Shown piece by piece: positions 44,456 to 56,674 of a DNA stretch of 64,000 nt. A program made the translations under genes and the position numbers. The notes beneath the pieces are model-generated. The model was not told the DNA's origin, made no database searches, and saw only the letters and a list, made by a program, of their open reading frames with translations. Source of the stretch: Mytilinidion resinicola (Eukaryota; Ascomycota; Dothideomycetes; Mytilinidiales; Mytilinidiaceae); assembly GCF_010093595.1 (NCBI RefSeq), contig NW_022985437.1, positions 397,380 to 461,379 on the forward strand, in the 5' to 3' direction. The number at the start of each line of letters is the position of its first letter. Position 1 is the stretch's first letter.

Positions 44456-45270
44456 TGTTCCCTGGGCCGAATTGCGATGGGCTAGAGCGCTTTCACGCAG
44501 ATGGTGTGATGGTGATTGTTTCCAGGGAACCCAAAAGTTGAGTGGGAGGAGTGGGTTCAAGATGAACTCAATTTGCTGCCGTATGTAGGGAGTTACATCA
44601 GGACTTCGGACGGAAGAGGTTTTGATACACGCGCGATCGAGCTAGCCCTAAAACGCGCCATGACATGATCATTGTTAGATTATCCCCGTCTTCAGACGCA
44701 GCATCTTGCATCCATCGCCCATTATCAAGAGCATTCCCATTCCCGAACGAGCATCAAAACACCTACGTGAGTTGGCGATACCCCATTAAAAAATGGCAGA
44801 AGCGCATAGAACGGATTGGGTTTCGATGGCGGGAAAGAAGGGAGTATCATGCTGGCAACCAGTCGAGTTCGAAAGAAAGAGGTATTGGGAGAACGAACTG
44901 TCCAGTGATCATGACTAGCCTATCAAGCTTCAGGCTCAATCTTTAGCACTTGCATTTCCCTAAATTCTTGTGGCTGTAGATGCAGACTTGTCCAGCCTGG
45001 CAGAGATGCTGTCTTCCTAGAAATCTCAACAGTGAGGCACCACGCATTTCATTGGCTGCAGTTATTTGTTCGTGTGAAGCACATTTATGAAACGGGTACG
45101 CGCGCCAGGCGCATCTTCTACATGCGTCTACTCACCGCTTCATCTCTCCTTTGCTTCACCTTCGCCAAACACTTCACGACTCCTACATATGTCCGCCATC
45201 ACCCCAACATTGATGGCATCCTGAAACACGCCATCCCTAGAACGACTATTCAGTACGGGGTTGCGTCAAC
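44456..45270. other. Intergenic, no supported gene
   Basis: This lies between the divergent RFX-type gene and the MYND gene. Open frames at 44665 and 45032 are featureless; the latter overlaps the MYND gene's first exon. Confidence 0.5.
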
Positions 45271-48200
45271 ATGCAAGCTGCATATATCAACCTCGTGTCT
45301 TTCTTCTACCCTATTGGGAATACACCCGCAGCCTGCTTAACTCAGGGTCCTTCCACCAGAGCACGACGCAAATGCTCTGATGCTTGGCTGCGGGGACGCA
45401 CGAAATGTCTTATTTACTGCCTACATGAATCAAGACAATGGTAAGCTATATGACGATTCATTCGAGCTATTATCTGACGACAATCAGGCCATCGTGCTCT
45501 CGACTTTACCTGCTGTGACATCGAGGCAGCGATCATCGGTACGTATTCATGAAATGGCTATCTTAGCGTATCTAACGTCTCTGATTTAGCGCGAAACATC
45601 CTGCTATTCAGTATGATCTCGGAAGATAGCGCCTTGATACAGAATGAAATTCTGTGGAACATCTACTACCACTTCTATCTTGACGGAAAGTCACTTGCTT
45701 CACTAGCGTCTCACTCGGAAAAGCTACTGGCAGCTGCAAAGACGTTCAACGACTGGCATAATAGCGAACATGGTCGGACTCTCAAATTTTGTGACACGAA
45801 CACCTTTGGCAGCGTCAAAGCGATATGGAGCAAATGGGCCGATGGGGATTAGGATAATGAAAAGAAGGCAGACCAGAAGAAGCGGTTCAAAGAAGGATTA
45901 AGCCGCGCTGCAGACTTGTACGGCGCAGTCAAGGGCAAAGGACTCAATACCACAGCAGTGCGCTCCGCAGGACCACTAAACATCCAAGCTCTCGGAGAAG
46001 TTCCTCAACTTCATACAGACTTCTGGAAATTTGGCATCACGACGAAAGACAACAAGGCTATTACGGCATCGACCCATCCAAACCCGACGTTTTCCTCGAC
46101 GGCTTTCAATAAAGCTACCATTCATTATGGGACAGACCCCATCATTGGTTTCCATCTTGCGACGGCATTCGCGCCTTTGACCAACATGTCTCCTATCCGC
46201 CCATCAACTGACGGAATGCCCAGAACCCATAAAGCAGTCCGGAGCGCAAAGACGGAATTCTACTCGTGGATCCAGGCATTCAGAATCGGTATCAAAAAGA
46301 AAATTTCCCTTCGCTTCTTCGCTGGCGATGCGATGGCATTCTGCCATACTCTGTACCGAGATGACAATAACAAAGGCCCGGCAACGAACAACTGGTATCA
46401 AGACATGTGGCATGCTAAACCAGTCATCTTGGACCCAGCTTCCTACAGCACGCAAGGAGCTGTCCCAGTCGCCTTCGATATTATTGATACCTCAAACCTT
46501 ATCGATCATGTCGACGCTGTCAATCTCTTCGTGTCCACAGTTCCGCTTCTCTCCAAATCGCCTTACTCGACCCTCTATGTGGAGACACTACTTCGGCATC
46601 AAGAGACCATAGAGGAGACCGTCAATGCGCTACTATGTGGTAACTTCCAGACAATGGCTATTCTGTTCGGCGTACTACCCGTAGAATACTGGACCAATGT
46701 CTTGGAGCTCGTAACAGCGAGTGATCACATTCTCGATTCAGTCAGCTCCAACGCAAAGACGCAGAGTGGATCTGCCGGCCAACTACGTTCGAAGATGAGC
46801 TTGAAACGTCGCCTATCGTCCAACTTCACGGGAGCTGGGCATGATCACAGAATTCATGTCGATTCTCTGGAGCTATCGCGACTACTCTTCACCATATACC
46901 TGGCTATGTTCTACAATGAGAATCACGCCGCCAGGATGGAAAGTTTGACCACTCAAGCGTCCGTGAGTCATATGCTCCAGACCAGCTCTTTTATTCCCCA
47001 TAACCGCGCGAGTTTTGCTTTGCTTCTTCGCTTCCTTCACGAGAAGGTCGAGACTGACTGGCGCGGCATGATGAGCAGTCTGATCGAGAGAATATCAGAA
47101 GACGGGACACTGATGATTGGGAAGAACTATTTCTAGGAGCTTCTTGTCTACTTATACGTCTTCGGAGTTTATCATGATGCGAAATACTTGTTGGACCCTA
47201 GAACGCGTCAGACGGCGCTGCTACCGACTGGTCTAAGCCTGTGGAAGGATCTTCCTCCGGTCGTAAGCATCACATTGAAAGTGCCCCGCTCGAAGCTTGG
47301 AACCTTTTTGGGCCTTTCCCAGCAGGAACTAAGCACTCCACCTGTTCAATGCACGTTGGATTCCCATATCTGGAGTAACAGCTTCTCAACTTTGAATATG
47401 TCTTTCGGCACAATCAGCTCCTCTGAAAGGAGAGACGATGATGACTTCCGCCTCCACATTACCGAAGACGATCAAGGATGGTCCGGGAAAGCGCCACTGC
47501 TTGTGTCTTTCTTGGCGCCAACTTAGTTCATCATGAGAGATCCGCACAATACCCGAGTATCATTTGGGGTTGTTAGCACTCCGATAACCTCATTGACCTT
47601 CGTCCGCGTCTTAGGATTTGAAATGAACTTGTATAAGACGGCCCTAGGGGACAATGATCATGTCTTCATAACGAAGCATGCGCCAAACCTGTCTGGCCTT
47701 CCTGCTCTACCCAAACTAGGTCAGTATGGAGCTTCGGCTTCTCCTATAGTCACCACAGCTCATGCGGACTTCGAAACAGCTGAGCCAGTTCCAGATAACT
47801 CTGAAAACCCGAAAGTAGTATTTACTGCCAGAATGGGTGCGGCCAGCTTGAATGATATCAAGTCAAAGGTCATAATCAAAGAGCTCACGGCCCATATCGA
47901 TATCATCTCTGCCGACCACAGGAGTCTACTTACTGGAGGTGCTCTCGTCTAGATTCATCAGCAGTCTTCTTTCAACATCACCTTGACTATCGGAGAAAAC
48001 CCCCGGGGCTACCTAGTCCAGTTTCCTATCCCGGTGCTGGAATCTCGCTGCCGCGTACGTATTGCACGCAAGTCCTCATATGTTGAAATAGTTGGGATCG
48101 TTCTAGCACCTCTGGAATTTGCTCAGCGTCCAGATATGGTATACCTCATGTTCCCAAAGGATTTTCAGGATGCCCTTTGAAACATCCCGTATACTTCTCT

Positions 48201-48998
48201 AGACTTGCTACCGGTCCTCGACGTTGCCAAAAAGGCGGAAATGCAGTGGCTCGTCACTCATACCTCTGTGATGTTCTCGGCTAAGGAAGCGCGGATTCAA
48301 CGAAAAAATTTGGCACCTGGTGTTTCTATAGATGATTTGAGGATGAACTTCAAAGATTCTCTGTTCATCATGTTCATGAGCTTCTCGGGTCTCCAGGGAG
48401 ATCGTTCGCGCGTTTTTGTTATCAATCAGCCTGAAGGTAGCGGCATGCATGCCATCTTCTTCATGCAATCACTACGACTAGATATTGCAAACGCGACGGT
48501 AATGCTCGCAGAGAGCATACGGACTATCAATGTCAATGCCGTTGAGCTACAACTATGGAAGCACGCAATTCCGGCGTTCGTAGAACGTTGCAGAGACTGG
48601 AAGCATCTTCCAACGTGCGAGTACAAGACTGAGCAGCGAATCCCGTTGTCCTACGCCCGTGGCAAACAAGTCATCTGCTCGTGCGGAAATGGCAAACTTC
48701 CATCAGACTTCATTGAAGGTGTACCAAAGTGGGATCTGGTAAAGAACTACGCCGTACGGGTTGCAGTCTCTCCCGTCTTTCCAGTCCCATACGTCGAGGC
48801 GTTGGCCGGCAAGGAAAGCAGATTCCTTGAGCCCCCTAAGCCAAATGTTGAAGCGTGTGCCGTCTGCGTTAAAACAGCAGATGAAATTGGCAAAGCACTG
48901 ATGAGGTGTGCAAACTGCCAGAGCGGTAAGTATTGCTCAAAGCCTTGTCAAAGGCAGATTGGAAGCAGCATAAGAAGACATGCAAACTGAAGACCTAG
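45271..48998 (+). pseudogene. DUF4470-MYND zinc-finger protein with five in-frame stops and two indels
   Basis: ATG 45271 opens SFFYPIGNTPAACLTQG. A one-base insertion near 45347 precedes LPPEHDANALMLGCGDARNVLFT, the DUF4470 core. Introns near 45435-45486 and about 45540-45590 are intact and give FTCCDIEAAII and ARNILLFSMI. From there to 48940 one frame stays open for about 1,100 codons except for stops at 45850, 47134, 47524, 47950 and 48178. The MYND finger CAVCVKTADEIGKALMRCANC..CSKPCQ lies at 48860-48950, followed by a one-base loss and the WKQHKKTCKLK end. Related proteins are large cytoplasmic or nuclear scaffolds of unknown role. A long frame with only point stops suggests mutation by transition. 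Confidence 0.75.
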
Positions 48999-49200
48999 AT
49001 GACTCGGTCTCGGAGCATCTTGTATGTCTTTTCTGAGCCTGTTGCGATCTGAGGAATACCAGAACCGCTTTGTACGATGCTTTGAGAATGATGGTGAGCT
49101 TCGGTGTTTAAGGCAATTGGTGAGATATTATGATGGTGTATTGTAACTGTGATGGCTTGTCTGAATATGACTGGTAAAATCAAGCCTTTGATCTCCCCAA

Positions 49201-50911
49201 TCATGCTTCATTTCCAATCATTCCTTTCAACCAGCCGCTGAACTTCCTCTTTTGCTTTTCTCTCTCCAGCTGCGCTTTCCTTTGCGCGTCCTGCTCTATC
49301 TGCCGAGTTACGAAATTGCGATCTCTTTGGTCCATCTGTGCTTGGGTCATTGGTGGTTTACCACCCTGAGGATCTTCATCCGCTTCAGGCGTGTCCTCCG
49401 CGCCAGCCGCTCTCAAAGTGACACCTGCCATCTTACTAAACCTCTCGACCTTGTTCAGCAACCACTCCCGATGCGCCAGTCCCCTTTCCCACGTTGGCGG
49501 CAACCTTGAGAACCCAAGCCAACACCCCAGAAGTGCCCCAGCCGCGGCCGCATTCGTGTCCGCGTCACCAGCATACATGATCAGATCCGTGATCAAGTTC
49601 TCAAAGACCTCCGCTGATACCACTGACCCTTTCGCAGACTCCCTCATTCCAAAGCGTAGCGTCAAGACCGCAGAACCAAGACATTTGTACACATAACCCA
49701 TCGCGGCGCGCGAATCTAGATCCAGTTCCTCGAACGTCTTGGCATAGACATGTTTCTCGAACTCCGTCCGCTCGAGATGGCGCTCAATCTCCTCGGGCGT
49801 TAGAGCCCCCTTCTCGTCGCCTGGATTCATGAGTTCAGGCTGACTCTTCACCCACGCGTACGACCGCTCGATACACGCATCCACATCCTCCTCCTTCCGC
49901 ACCTCTCCGCGCAGCATTGCCCTGATCAGGCCCACTGAAATACAGCAAGAGACAACGCATCTCGGATCCGCGTGCGTCGTGCGCCCAACCTCCGTCGCCG
50001 CGCGCCACGTCGCCTCTTCCGTGAGGCCCACGCCAATAACACTGATCGGGTGGGTCCGCATTAGGCTACCGTTAGGGGCATTGGAGCGTTTTGACTTGAT
50101 CCATGCCGCAATTGCCATTTTGGTCGGCGTGGTGAGGAATTCTTTCCTTCCAACTACAGATCCCACGAGCGCGCCTAAGCCCATGGGGAGTCTGTCGAGG
50201 GCGCGCAGGCCTTGCTAGACCCAGATCCGGAGACGGGCGGCGAAGTCGATGGCGGAGACGGTGCCGCGGTTGTGGAGGTAGGAGAAGATGATTAGGAGGG
50301 CTTGGTCGGTATCGTCGGTCCAGCCGCACTGGGGGTGGTCAATACCTCGCTTGTCACGTATTTGGTGTATGGGGTTGCCGATGTAAGGGGCACAGACACT
50401 AGTGTGTTGGGAGACGAGAAGCATGGGGCGTCAGCTTACTGGTTCAAATCTATCTGCGTGAGAGTAAGTAAGGTTATGAGTTTTGTTTTTGTATGGCCCG
50501 ACGGTCGTTAATAGGTGACTCGCTGACCGAGAGTATAGTGTTAATGGGTTGAACAGAATTAGGAAAACTTATGACACCAGAATCAAGAAACCGCAAAAGA
50601 GAACCTCAAAACCTACTGCGATGACTGTCTGCATACATAGGGGTCGTCGGTGCCACGAGCTGGAACTTCCTCGTGGAATAAATTGTCTTGGAAGCATCCT
50701 GGGTAAGGAATTCTGTGTACAGCCCGATGGCATCGCCCAGCGCTGACCCGATTATTGTACCGAAGACCTTATCCTGCACCGAGTCCCTCACGAATGGGTG
50801 CAAAGATAGGAAATCCAACCCTTCCGAAGGTGCTGGCTCTTTCACTGGTGATGGTCCTCGGGGTTCTTCAATCTCGACACCGGGTCTTTCAATATGAACA
50901 AAATCAGCCAT
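49201..50911 (-). pseudogene. ADP-ribosylglycohydrolase with one premature stop
   Basis: Exons 50617-50911 and 49201-50345 (271-nt intron, GTAGGT..CGAG) give a 479-codon frame. Motifs of the ADP-ribosylglycohydrolase family are complete: GSALGDAIG near the start, CGWTDDTDQALL after the junction, APNGSLMRTHPIS and YAGDADTNAAAAGALLGCWLG. These carry the Mg-binding acidic residues that remove ADP-ribose from Arg or related adducts. A TAG at 50215-50217 interrupts RIWV-stop-QGLRALDRLP, where relatives usually have Gln or Lys. Everything else is intact, so this could be a very recent nonsense allele or an error. Upstream lies the basic frame 50960-51265. Confidence 0.7.
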
Positions 50912-50959
50912 GTTCTGGTAGAAATTATGGAAAAGTGTATTGAGAGATGCGACGAAGGA

Positions 50960-51265
50960 TCACTTCTTGGTAAGTACTAAAGTAGTGCCTACTAGGCACC
51001 TTTTAAAGCTAGAGAACTCTAACCTCGTCGGCGCCGAATCAATATCTTGGCGCTCGTCCTGTGGTGGCGCAGTCGGTTCTTTTGGTGTTCTTGCTTCGCT
51101 GTCTTTCCGTACACTTGTCTTCTCCGTTGTCGCCGTCTTGGAAGGTTTTGGTGCCTGCTTCTTGGTCACCTTGTCTGTAGTGGTGGCCTTAGGTTCTTTC
51201 ACTTTCCGTGTTTTGGGGGCTGGGGTGTCAGCCTTAACTGATCTTCCAGAGCGAAGGGTCACCAT
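50960..51265 (-). CDS. Possible basic Lys/Thr/Pro-rich protein or first exon of the ADP-ribosylglycohydrolase gene
   Basis: ATG 51265 opens MVTLRSGRSVKADTPAPKTR with repeated KVTKK, TATTEKT and APKPS segments, a disordered nuclear-like composition. A GTACTT donor near 50973 and a CTACCAG acceptor near 50915 could splice it to the ADP-ribosylglycohydrolase start. No domain is recognised. It may be one gene or two. Confidence 0.35.
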   Translation of the reverse strand: MVTLRSGRSVKADTPAPKTRKVKEPKATTTDKVTKKQAPKPSKTATTEKTSVRKDSEARTPKEPTAPPQDERQDIDSAPTRLEFSSFKRCLVGTTLVLTKK

Positions 51266-51861
51266 TGCAGAGATGTAAAAGTGAATAGCATATGTTCCAT
51301 TGTGTTATTCTTCCCAGGGCCTTTAGTTTTCATTTTGTCGCAATATGCGCTCTTTGTTCTCCTAATTCGTGACGCAAATGGACATCGCGCCGGGCGGTCA
51401 AAGACCTAGGTCCGCTTGTGGGATTATGCAGGCATCTGTCACTTAAGCTGTTGCAACGTGTAAGTAAATGCGTATACGAAGTATAATGTAGGTGCCAATA
51501 GCAGTAATGCACCAAGCAATTAGGCATCAGCAATAGCACTGCGGCTAATATAACCCCTTCCTCACTCAATGTCTGTTAATTGAATAATAGTAGCCACTGA
51601 GCACTACGGCTTCTCAGTTGATTACAACAATAGCAGATAATGGGAAGCTACAGAGGTGTCGTTGCGGAGCTGTGTTGTCATGTGATCGCCAAAATTCGGG
51701 AGGGCGGAACGCGCTCGTACGCTTCTCTCTACAGTTCAGTGTTAACGCAATTGTCGGGATGAACTTTTAAAGATGTAGTCCTGTTATTAAGATTATACTA
51801 CGAAGATCAATACTCGTTTCATATTGGCCTTTAGCCTGATCCACGCCAGCTTTTCACTTTT
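51266..51861. other. Intergenic, no supported gene
   Basis: AT-rich sequence between two minus-strand genes; no motif or repeat found. Confidence 0.5.
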
Positions 51862-52488
51862 CTACGCAACAGCCCACCTCTCCGACGGCTCAACCACCAA
51901 ATCGACCAATTTGCAATCAACGTTTCTGCTCGAGTAGATCTGGCCCATTGTCCAATTAGAATTCTGCCAAGTCGTGTCGGTGCATTCTAGCTCCTTTGTC
52001 GCGTTTCCGTACGCTCCGTAGGTTGTGCTGCGTCCCCTGTGGTCAGCACAAGTGTTGCAAAACTACCCAAATAGATAAAAGCTGAAGATGGATGGTACTC
52101 ACGGATATTTCGGGTCGGGGCAGATCCAGGTTTGGTTCAAATCCACCCTCCCAGTCGGTCTGTCGTAACGGAAGTACGCTGGCGGTATGCCCTCTTGGGT
52201 GTCGCACGTGTACCACATGTTGCCGTAGAAGAAGTCTGACAGCTGGTCGCTATCGCCGCTGCAAGCAACTGTGTAATCCACGGCAGTATTTGTTAGATTG
52301 AAGTTTACGTAACCCCAAGAGTTCTGGTGTGCGGGCGTTGTGAAGATGTACGATGCGTGATAGTCGAGGCCGTGAACCGTCCATTCCGGATTTTTCGCAC
52401 GGTCATTGCAGCAGTCTTCGTCTTCGCGTTTGGTAGGGGCAGCGACAGCGAGAGCTAGGACGGCTGCGAGGGTAATGAAATGCTTCAT
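51862..52488 (-). CDS. Small secreted protein, AA1-like/Alt a 1-like in style
   Basis: Exons 52103-52488 and 51862-52036 (66-nt intron, GTGAGT..CACAG) give 186 residues. The signal peptide is MKHFITLAAVLALAVA, followed by APTKR, a possible Kex2-type cut. The mature part is rich in aromatics and Asn with Cys residues at DCCND, VACSGD, WYTCD, WICPD, LECTDTTW and VDCKL, and NxT sites, the style of fungal AA1-like beta-barrel secreted proteins. The family match is tentative. Function may be host interaction or wall binding. It looks intact. Confidence 0.6.
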
Positions 52489-53343
52489 ATTGGTGACAAG
52501 AGCTTGTGGGGTGAATAGGTAAACGAGTGAATGGTAGAGAAGTGCTTGAGTGTAGCTGATTGAACGCTGGGAGAGATTTGCAGTATTTGTATGCGACTTA
52601 ATATCTGTGTGGCTACCGTACCAGGTTACTGTGGAAGTAACAAGTATTTATAAAGTAAAGGACCGAATGTGCTCTTCCGCTCCTAGACACGGCCATGACT
52701 GGTACGCCCATTAGATGGTACCTGAAGAAGGCACACCGGTCTCCTGAGCCGCTATTTCTCGTAAAGAGAGACCAATGCGGCAGTCCTCTTAGCATTTTTG
52801 CCACGCTGGTCGGGTACTCGGCTTGGATATCCAATTTCGTATGCACGAATGATGTTTGTGCACCCGTCGGCTAAGCACGACCTGCCCTCACCTCTTCGAC
52901 AAGGAGGCGAGCGTCGATAGGCTATCCCTAGTTGTGGCAGGTCAGCTGGGTGAAGCATGATCTACGCCGGGGGATCTGCGACGCCGTTGCTGCCAGATTA
53001 TTGGTCCGTCGGTTCCAAATTTAGGTCAGTACCTGGGAGGCCTGTCGAGCTGGTGATATATGTACAACGAGCATCTCGTATGTTGACTTTTTTTGCTACG
53101 CACTTCGCAGATCAACGATCCTTGGCCTCTGTCATTCCACTCCACTGTAACGTATGATGCCGTTGAGAGCTTTGCTGCAACGCCTCTTATGCGGTGAGAA
53201 TTCTCCGGCGCTGTGATACAAGTCTGACATAACCCCAAGGGAGGCGGAGGACGTGATCTGTCGCCTCCTCAACGAGTGCTAGCTGCAGCGGCGCCTCCCG
53301 GAGTGAGGCTCTGGCCCTGCATCTACAGCAATATCGAGCCCGC
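52489..53343. other. Intergenic; left flank of the transposase relic
   Basis: No supported gene. I looked for inverted repeats matching the right flank of the relic (54970-55100) and found none convincing. Confidence 0.45.
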
Positions 53344-54970
53344 TTAGATGCCTGGGTGGAGGACAGAGCAGTGGCTGCCCATTCCTGCTGCAGCAATCTC
53401 ATCCTCAGCAGCCCCCACTTCGCTCCTCCGTATCCTTTTAGCCTTTATTTCTGTTGCTGGCACCGGGCTTTTCCATTTTCGACCGCGTTTCCCTGGAACC
53501 ACCGCTTCCTTCGCAACACGCTTCGCTCGCGCCTCTGCGAGCTCCTCATAGCTCATCACCTTCGCCTTTCCTAACACTGTGGACTTAGCCGACCGGCGAC
53601 GTTTGGCTTCGTCATTCTGTTTGAGCAATAACTGGTTGTCATCTTCGAGCAGGGCACGTTCCGCAAAGGACATTTGGGCGGCGTTGAGGGGCTTCTCTAA
53701 GCGCAGTTTGCTTTCGTCATCAAGTGCGTGTGTATCCCGTTCGACCAGGCCACGCAGCGTATTTAGAGCATCTGCTATCACTAGGGTTCGCAGGACTTCA
53801 TCCTGTGAACAAGACAAAGCCTTAACATCATCAACTTTCGGAACGGCTAGTTCGACGGATGGCTTCTGAATACCTCTGAGCACCCTATCTGGGTTGAACG
53901 GATACAGGCCGCTTCCACCCCAACCGGCCCTTATGTTGTGAGGAGTCAACGCCTTCTCCTGTGCAGCGCTGTAGAGTGCTGCGAAATGCTCCTTGCCAAC
54001 CGTGTTTGCGCCTCCTTGATACAACCGCTCGACTTGGTTGCGATAGGCTGCCTTTAAGGGTCTAAACACTCCTACATTATAGGGTTGGAGCTTGTGGGAA
54101 GTATGAGATGGGATACGGCACAGAATGATATTTTTATCAAGGCAGAACTATAAGACTTCGAGCGTCTCGTGCGTCCCGAAACCGTCACAAATCAGAACGC
54201 GTGGTTTCTGACCCGCCTGCTCCTTGGTTTGGGTGTCGAACACGCGTATACGTTATTCTAAGCTAGTCTTAAGGTCTGTGTATCCAGATTCGGAGCATGC
54301 ATAATGCCACCCAGGAGTGGGGTACGTAGTCCAGTTGCTCCGATAGTTTAAGGCTAGCCAGATTATAAGTCTCGATGGCAGTAATCATTGTCCGGTTAAC
54401 ACCCGCGCCTCTGTAATTTCGCAGGTCGTTCTTACCTACAAGGACTTTGACAGAGCCCAGCATGCAGAGCATGACCCCAGTCTCATCCATATTATAAACA
54501 TTCTCGCGGAGAACATCTGGATCCTGTAATACCTTTCCAATCACCTCAAACCAGTGCGTGATCTTACCATATATGCTGATGTCGTGCCGATTCTAGTCTA
54601 CTGCCTTGACCTTCCTTGACTTGAGCTCTGGATGGCGTTTCTCGAAGGCCTTCGGCCAGTTCTTACCCGGAGGCTTGATCGCTACGTCCGCTGTAGAGCG
54701 TCGTCGTCGGATGCTGAACGCAAGCGACCGGAGATATTTCAAGGGAATAGGGTATCCCAGATCGGCCGATGGTTTCAAATACTGAGAGAGGGCTTTCTCT
54801 TCCGCTGGAGTGAGATACTGTTGGCTTCTCGCCTTCTCTTCTTTGGAGCGTCGTCCGCGTGACCGGTGATAGACGGTAGAGTGAGGGACTTGTCCCCATT
54901 TCGATAGAGTGGCATATGTTGCTGGCACGCCCTCAGGAAGACCGTCCGCTGGTACCTGAATGGCACGATC
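53344..54970 (-). mobile_element. Degenerate pogo/Fot1-type (Tc1/mariner) transposase
   Basis: From about 54928 leftwards: a HTH region (KWGQVPHSTVYHRSRGRRS, then LTPAEEKALSQYLKPSADLG), a TAG near 54593 in place of the usual Trp of VDWNRHD, then ENVYNMDETGVMLCMLGSVK with the first catalytic Asp, RTMITAIE, HYACSESGYTD, and LICDGFGTHETLEV with the second Asp. A frame continues as HKLQPYNVGVFRPLKAAYRNQVERL and a Lys/Arg-rich C-terminus ending at 53344. Several frame changes and a deletion after RTMITAIE mean no functional product. No terminal repeats or TA duplication were located. Confidence 0.75.
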
Positions 54971-55768
54971 CGTGCAGACTTACCGTGGTGGCGATCGGAA
55001 GGGGAACGAGTGAGGCATGAAGTGACGGCCTGGCAGGGCGCGCTCTCTGAGGTGGAACCGAGCTAGACCCTGAAGAAGGGTCCCTTTTTGGGCCTGTCTA
55101 TTTTAGCAGTCTCCAAGCCTTGAAGTCTTGAGGCCATGCTGAGCGACAACCGAGCGAAAGCTCTTGCAAGTCGAGTGGATTCGACATTGAGAACAAATCT
55201 CGAGAAGGTTTTGCAGCTCAGCACTGGACGTTCGCATCGGCAAGACACACGCGCAGTGACGCGGCGTTAGGGCACTTTGTGGCTCAGGAACAAGCGAATC
55301 ATACCTAGGTATTGCGTTCCTGCTAAGTTATGTCGCTTCTGTGGTGTTTAAGGCACGTATCTAGCCCCATTGACATGCGCCACAATGTAGGGCAACCCCT
55401 CCAAACAGTGTTAAGCCACTGCTCACGTGCGTCGCTTCTATGCCGTAGCGGGCGAACCAAGAACATTAAGCTGGCGTTAGGTTCAATGCCGTTATCCCAT
55501 CATTTAAAGCTACAATGCCACCCCCCTGCTATTTGAATGGGATTGGGAAAACATCGAAACTCGGAGGTGTGACGGCGAAAGTCAATACTAAAAGAGCACC
55601 GCAGGAGGTATCGTCAGACAGCTAGCCTTATAAGCTCTCGTGCTATATCTGGCTAGTTACAATCTTGTCATTTAAGCCACGGAACTTTATGGCTTGATCT
55701 ACCATGTATTTTCTTTGCATTTCCGGTGTACATGGACCAGCGGCAAAGTGTGACTTGGGGTCTCGAAA
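54971..55768. other. Intergenic right of the transposase relic
   Basis: No supported gene; short frames only. May include the element's 5' untranslated part. Confidence 0.45.
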
Positions 55769-56674
55769 TTACTTTTGGACGAGAATTTCTCCATGCAGCA
55801 TGGCCAAGCTTGCATCATCTCTCTTCGCCCACTCCTCCCAAGCCTTGGCCATTTCTTCAAGATCATTCTCAGTACCTAGGCCGAACTTTAGGGCTTTCTC
55901 TCGCAAAGAACCCCCTCTGAGCTGATCACACAACCCCTGGGCTAGAGAAAACACAGCCATTAGAGCCATAATCGCAGCCACGAGAAGCAGAGTGGAATAA
56001 TGAAACTTACAGCAGATTTTCTTATCGCTCGGTGTATGGTATGACGATGTACTATAGCTGAGCGTAATCTGGCTCCGCTCGACACCAACCTTGAGTGCCC
56101 AAGAAAGCAGCTGTCGGCCTGCAGTTGGAGTGCCACCGCCGGCACTCATAAGACCTGCCATGAGCTTATGGAACTTGCACAGCTCGGGAAGTTCGGGCCA
56201 GACGCATTCCGACTCGTAGTCGCCCTCGCGGGCCGCGACGATGCCGCCTCGCTTTGTTACTCGGAGCATTTCACGCAGCGCATCCCACGGGGTGCCAATG
56301 TGGATCAGCACCTGATGACAAAAGGTGACGTCGAATGTCTCGTCGGCAAAGGGGAGCTTGTAGACATTGCCCTGCTGAAACTCGATGTTTTTGACGCCGG
56401 CCATTTCAGCGACAGCTCGTGCCCGTGGCAAGATGTTGGGGTTGAGGTCGACGCCGGTAACGTGGCCGTTGGGGATGAGCTTGGCGAAACTCACAGAGAT
56501 GGTGCCTGAGCCAGCGCCGACGTCTAAGAGCGTCAAATGATAGTTGGATTCTTTCATAGACTGCAACTTGGGCAGCAAATGGGCAGCGCTGTTTTCGGCA
56601 GTCCGCACCTCGTGGAGGATCGCTTGAGCGGGCGGATGGCCTTGCTTCTCGCTGGGAGTTTGGTCTTGCTCCAT
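55769..56674 (-). CDS. Class I SAM-dependent methyltransferase (UbiE-like)
   Basis: Exons 56011-56674 and 55769-55941 give 278 residues. The SAM site is LLDVGAGSGTISVSFAKLIP (about 48-67) with GVDLNPN and QGNVYKLPFADETFDVTFCHQVLIHI, the UbiE/COQ5-type pattern. The 69-nt intron (55942-56010, GTAAGT..CTCTAG) is a multiple of three without a stop, so the unspliced frame is also open and would insert a hydrophobic stretch. The C-terminus (DLEEMAKAWEEWAKRDDAS, MLHGEIL) is typical. Substrate unknown. Looks intact. Confidence 0.82.
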   Translation of the reverse strand: MEQDQTPSEKQGHPPAQAILHEVRTAENSAAHLLPKLQSMKESNYHLTLLDVGAGSGTISVSFAKLIPNGHVTGVDLNPNILPRARAVAEMAGVKNIEFQQGNVYKLPFADETFDVTFCHQVLIHIGTPWDALREMLRVTKRGGIVAAREGDYESECVWPELPELCKFHKLMAGLMSAGGGTPTAGRQLLSWALKVGVERSQITLSYSTSSYHTPSDKKICCKFHYSTLLLVAAIMALMAVFSLAQGLCDQLRGGSLREKALKFGLGTENDLEEMAKAWEEWAKRDDASLAMLHGEILVQK

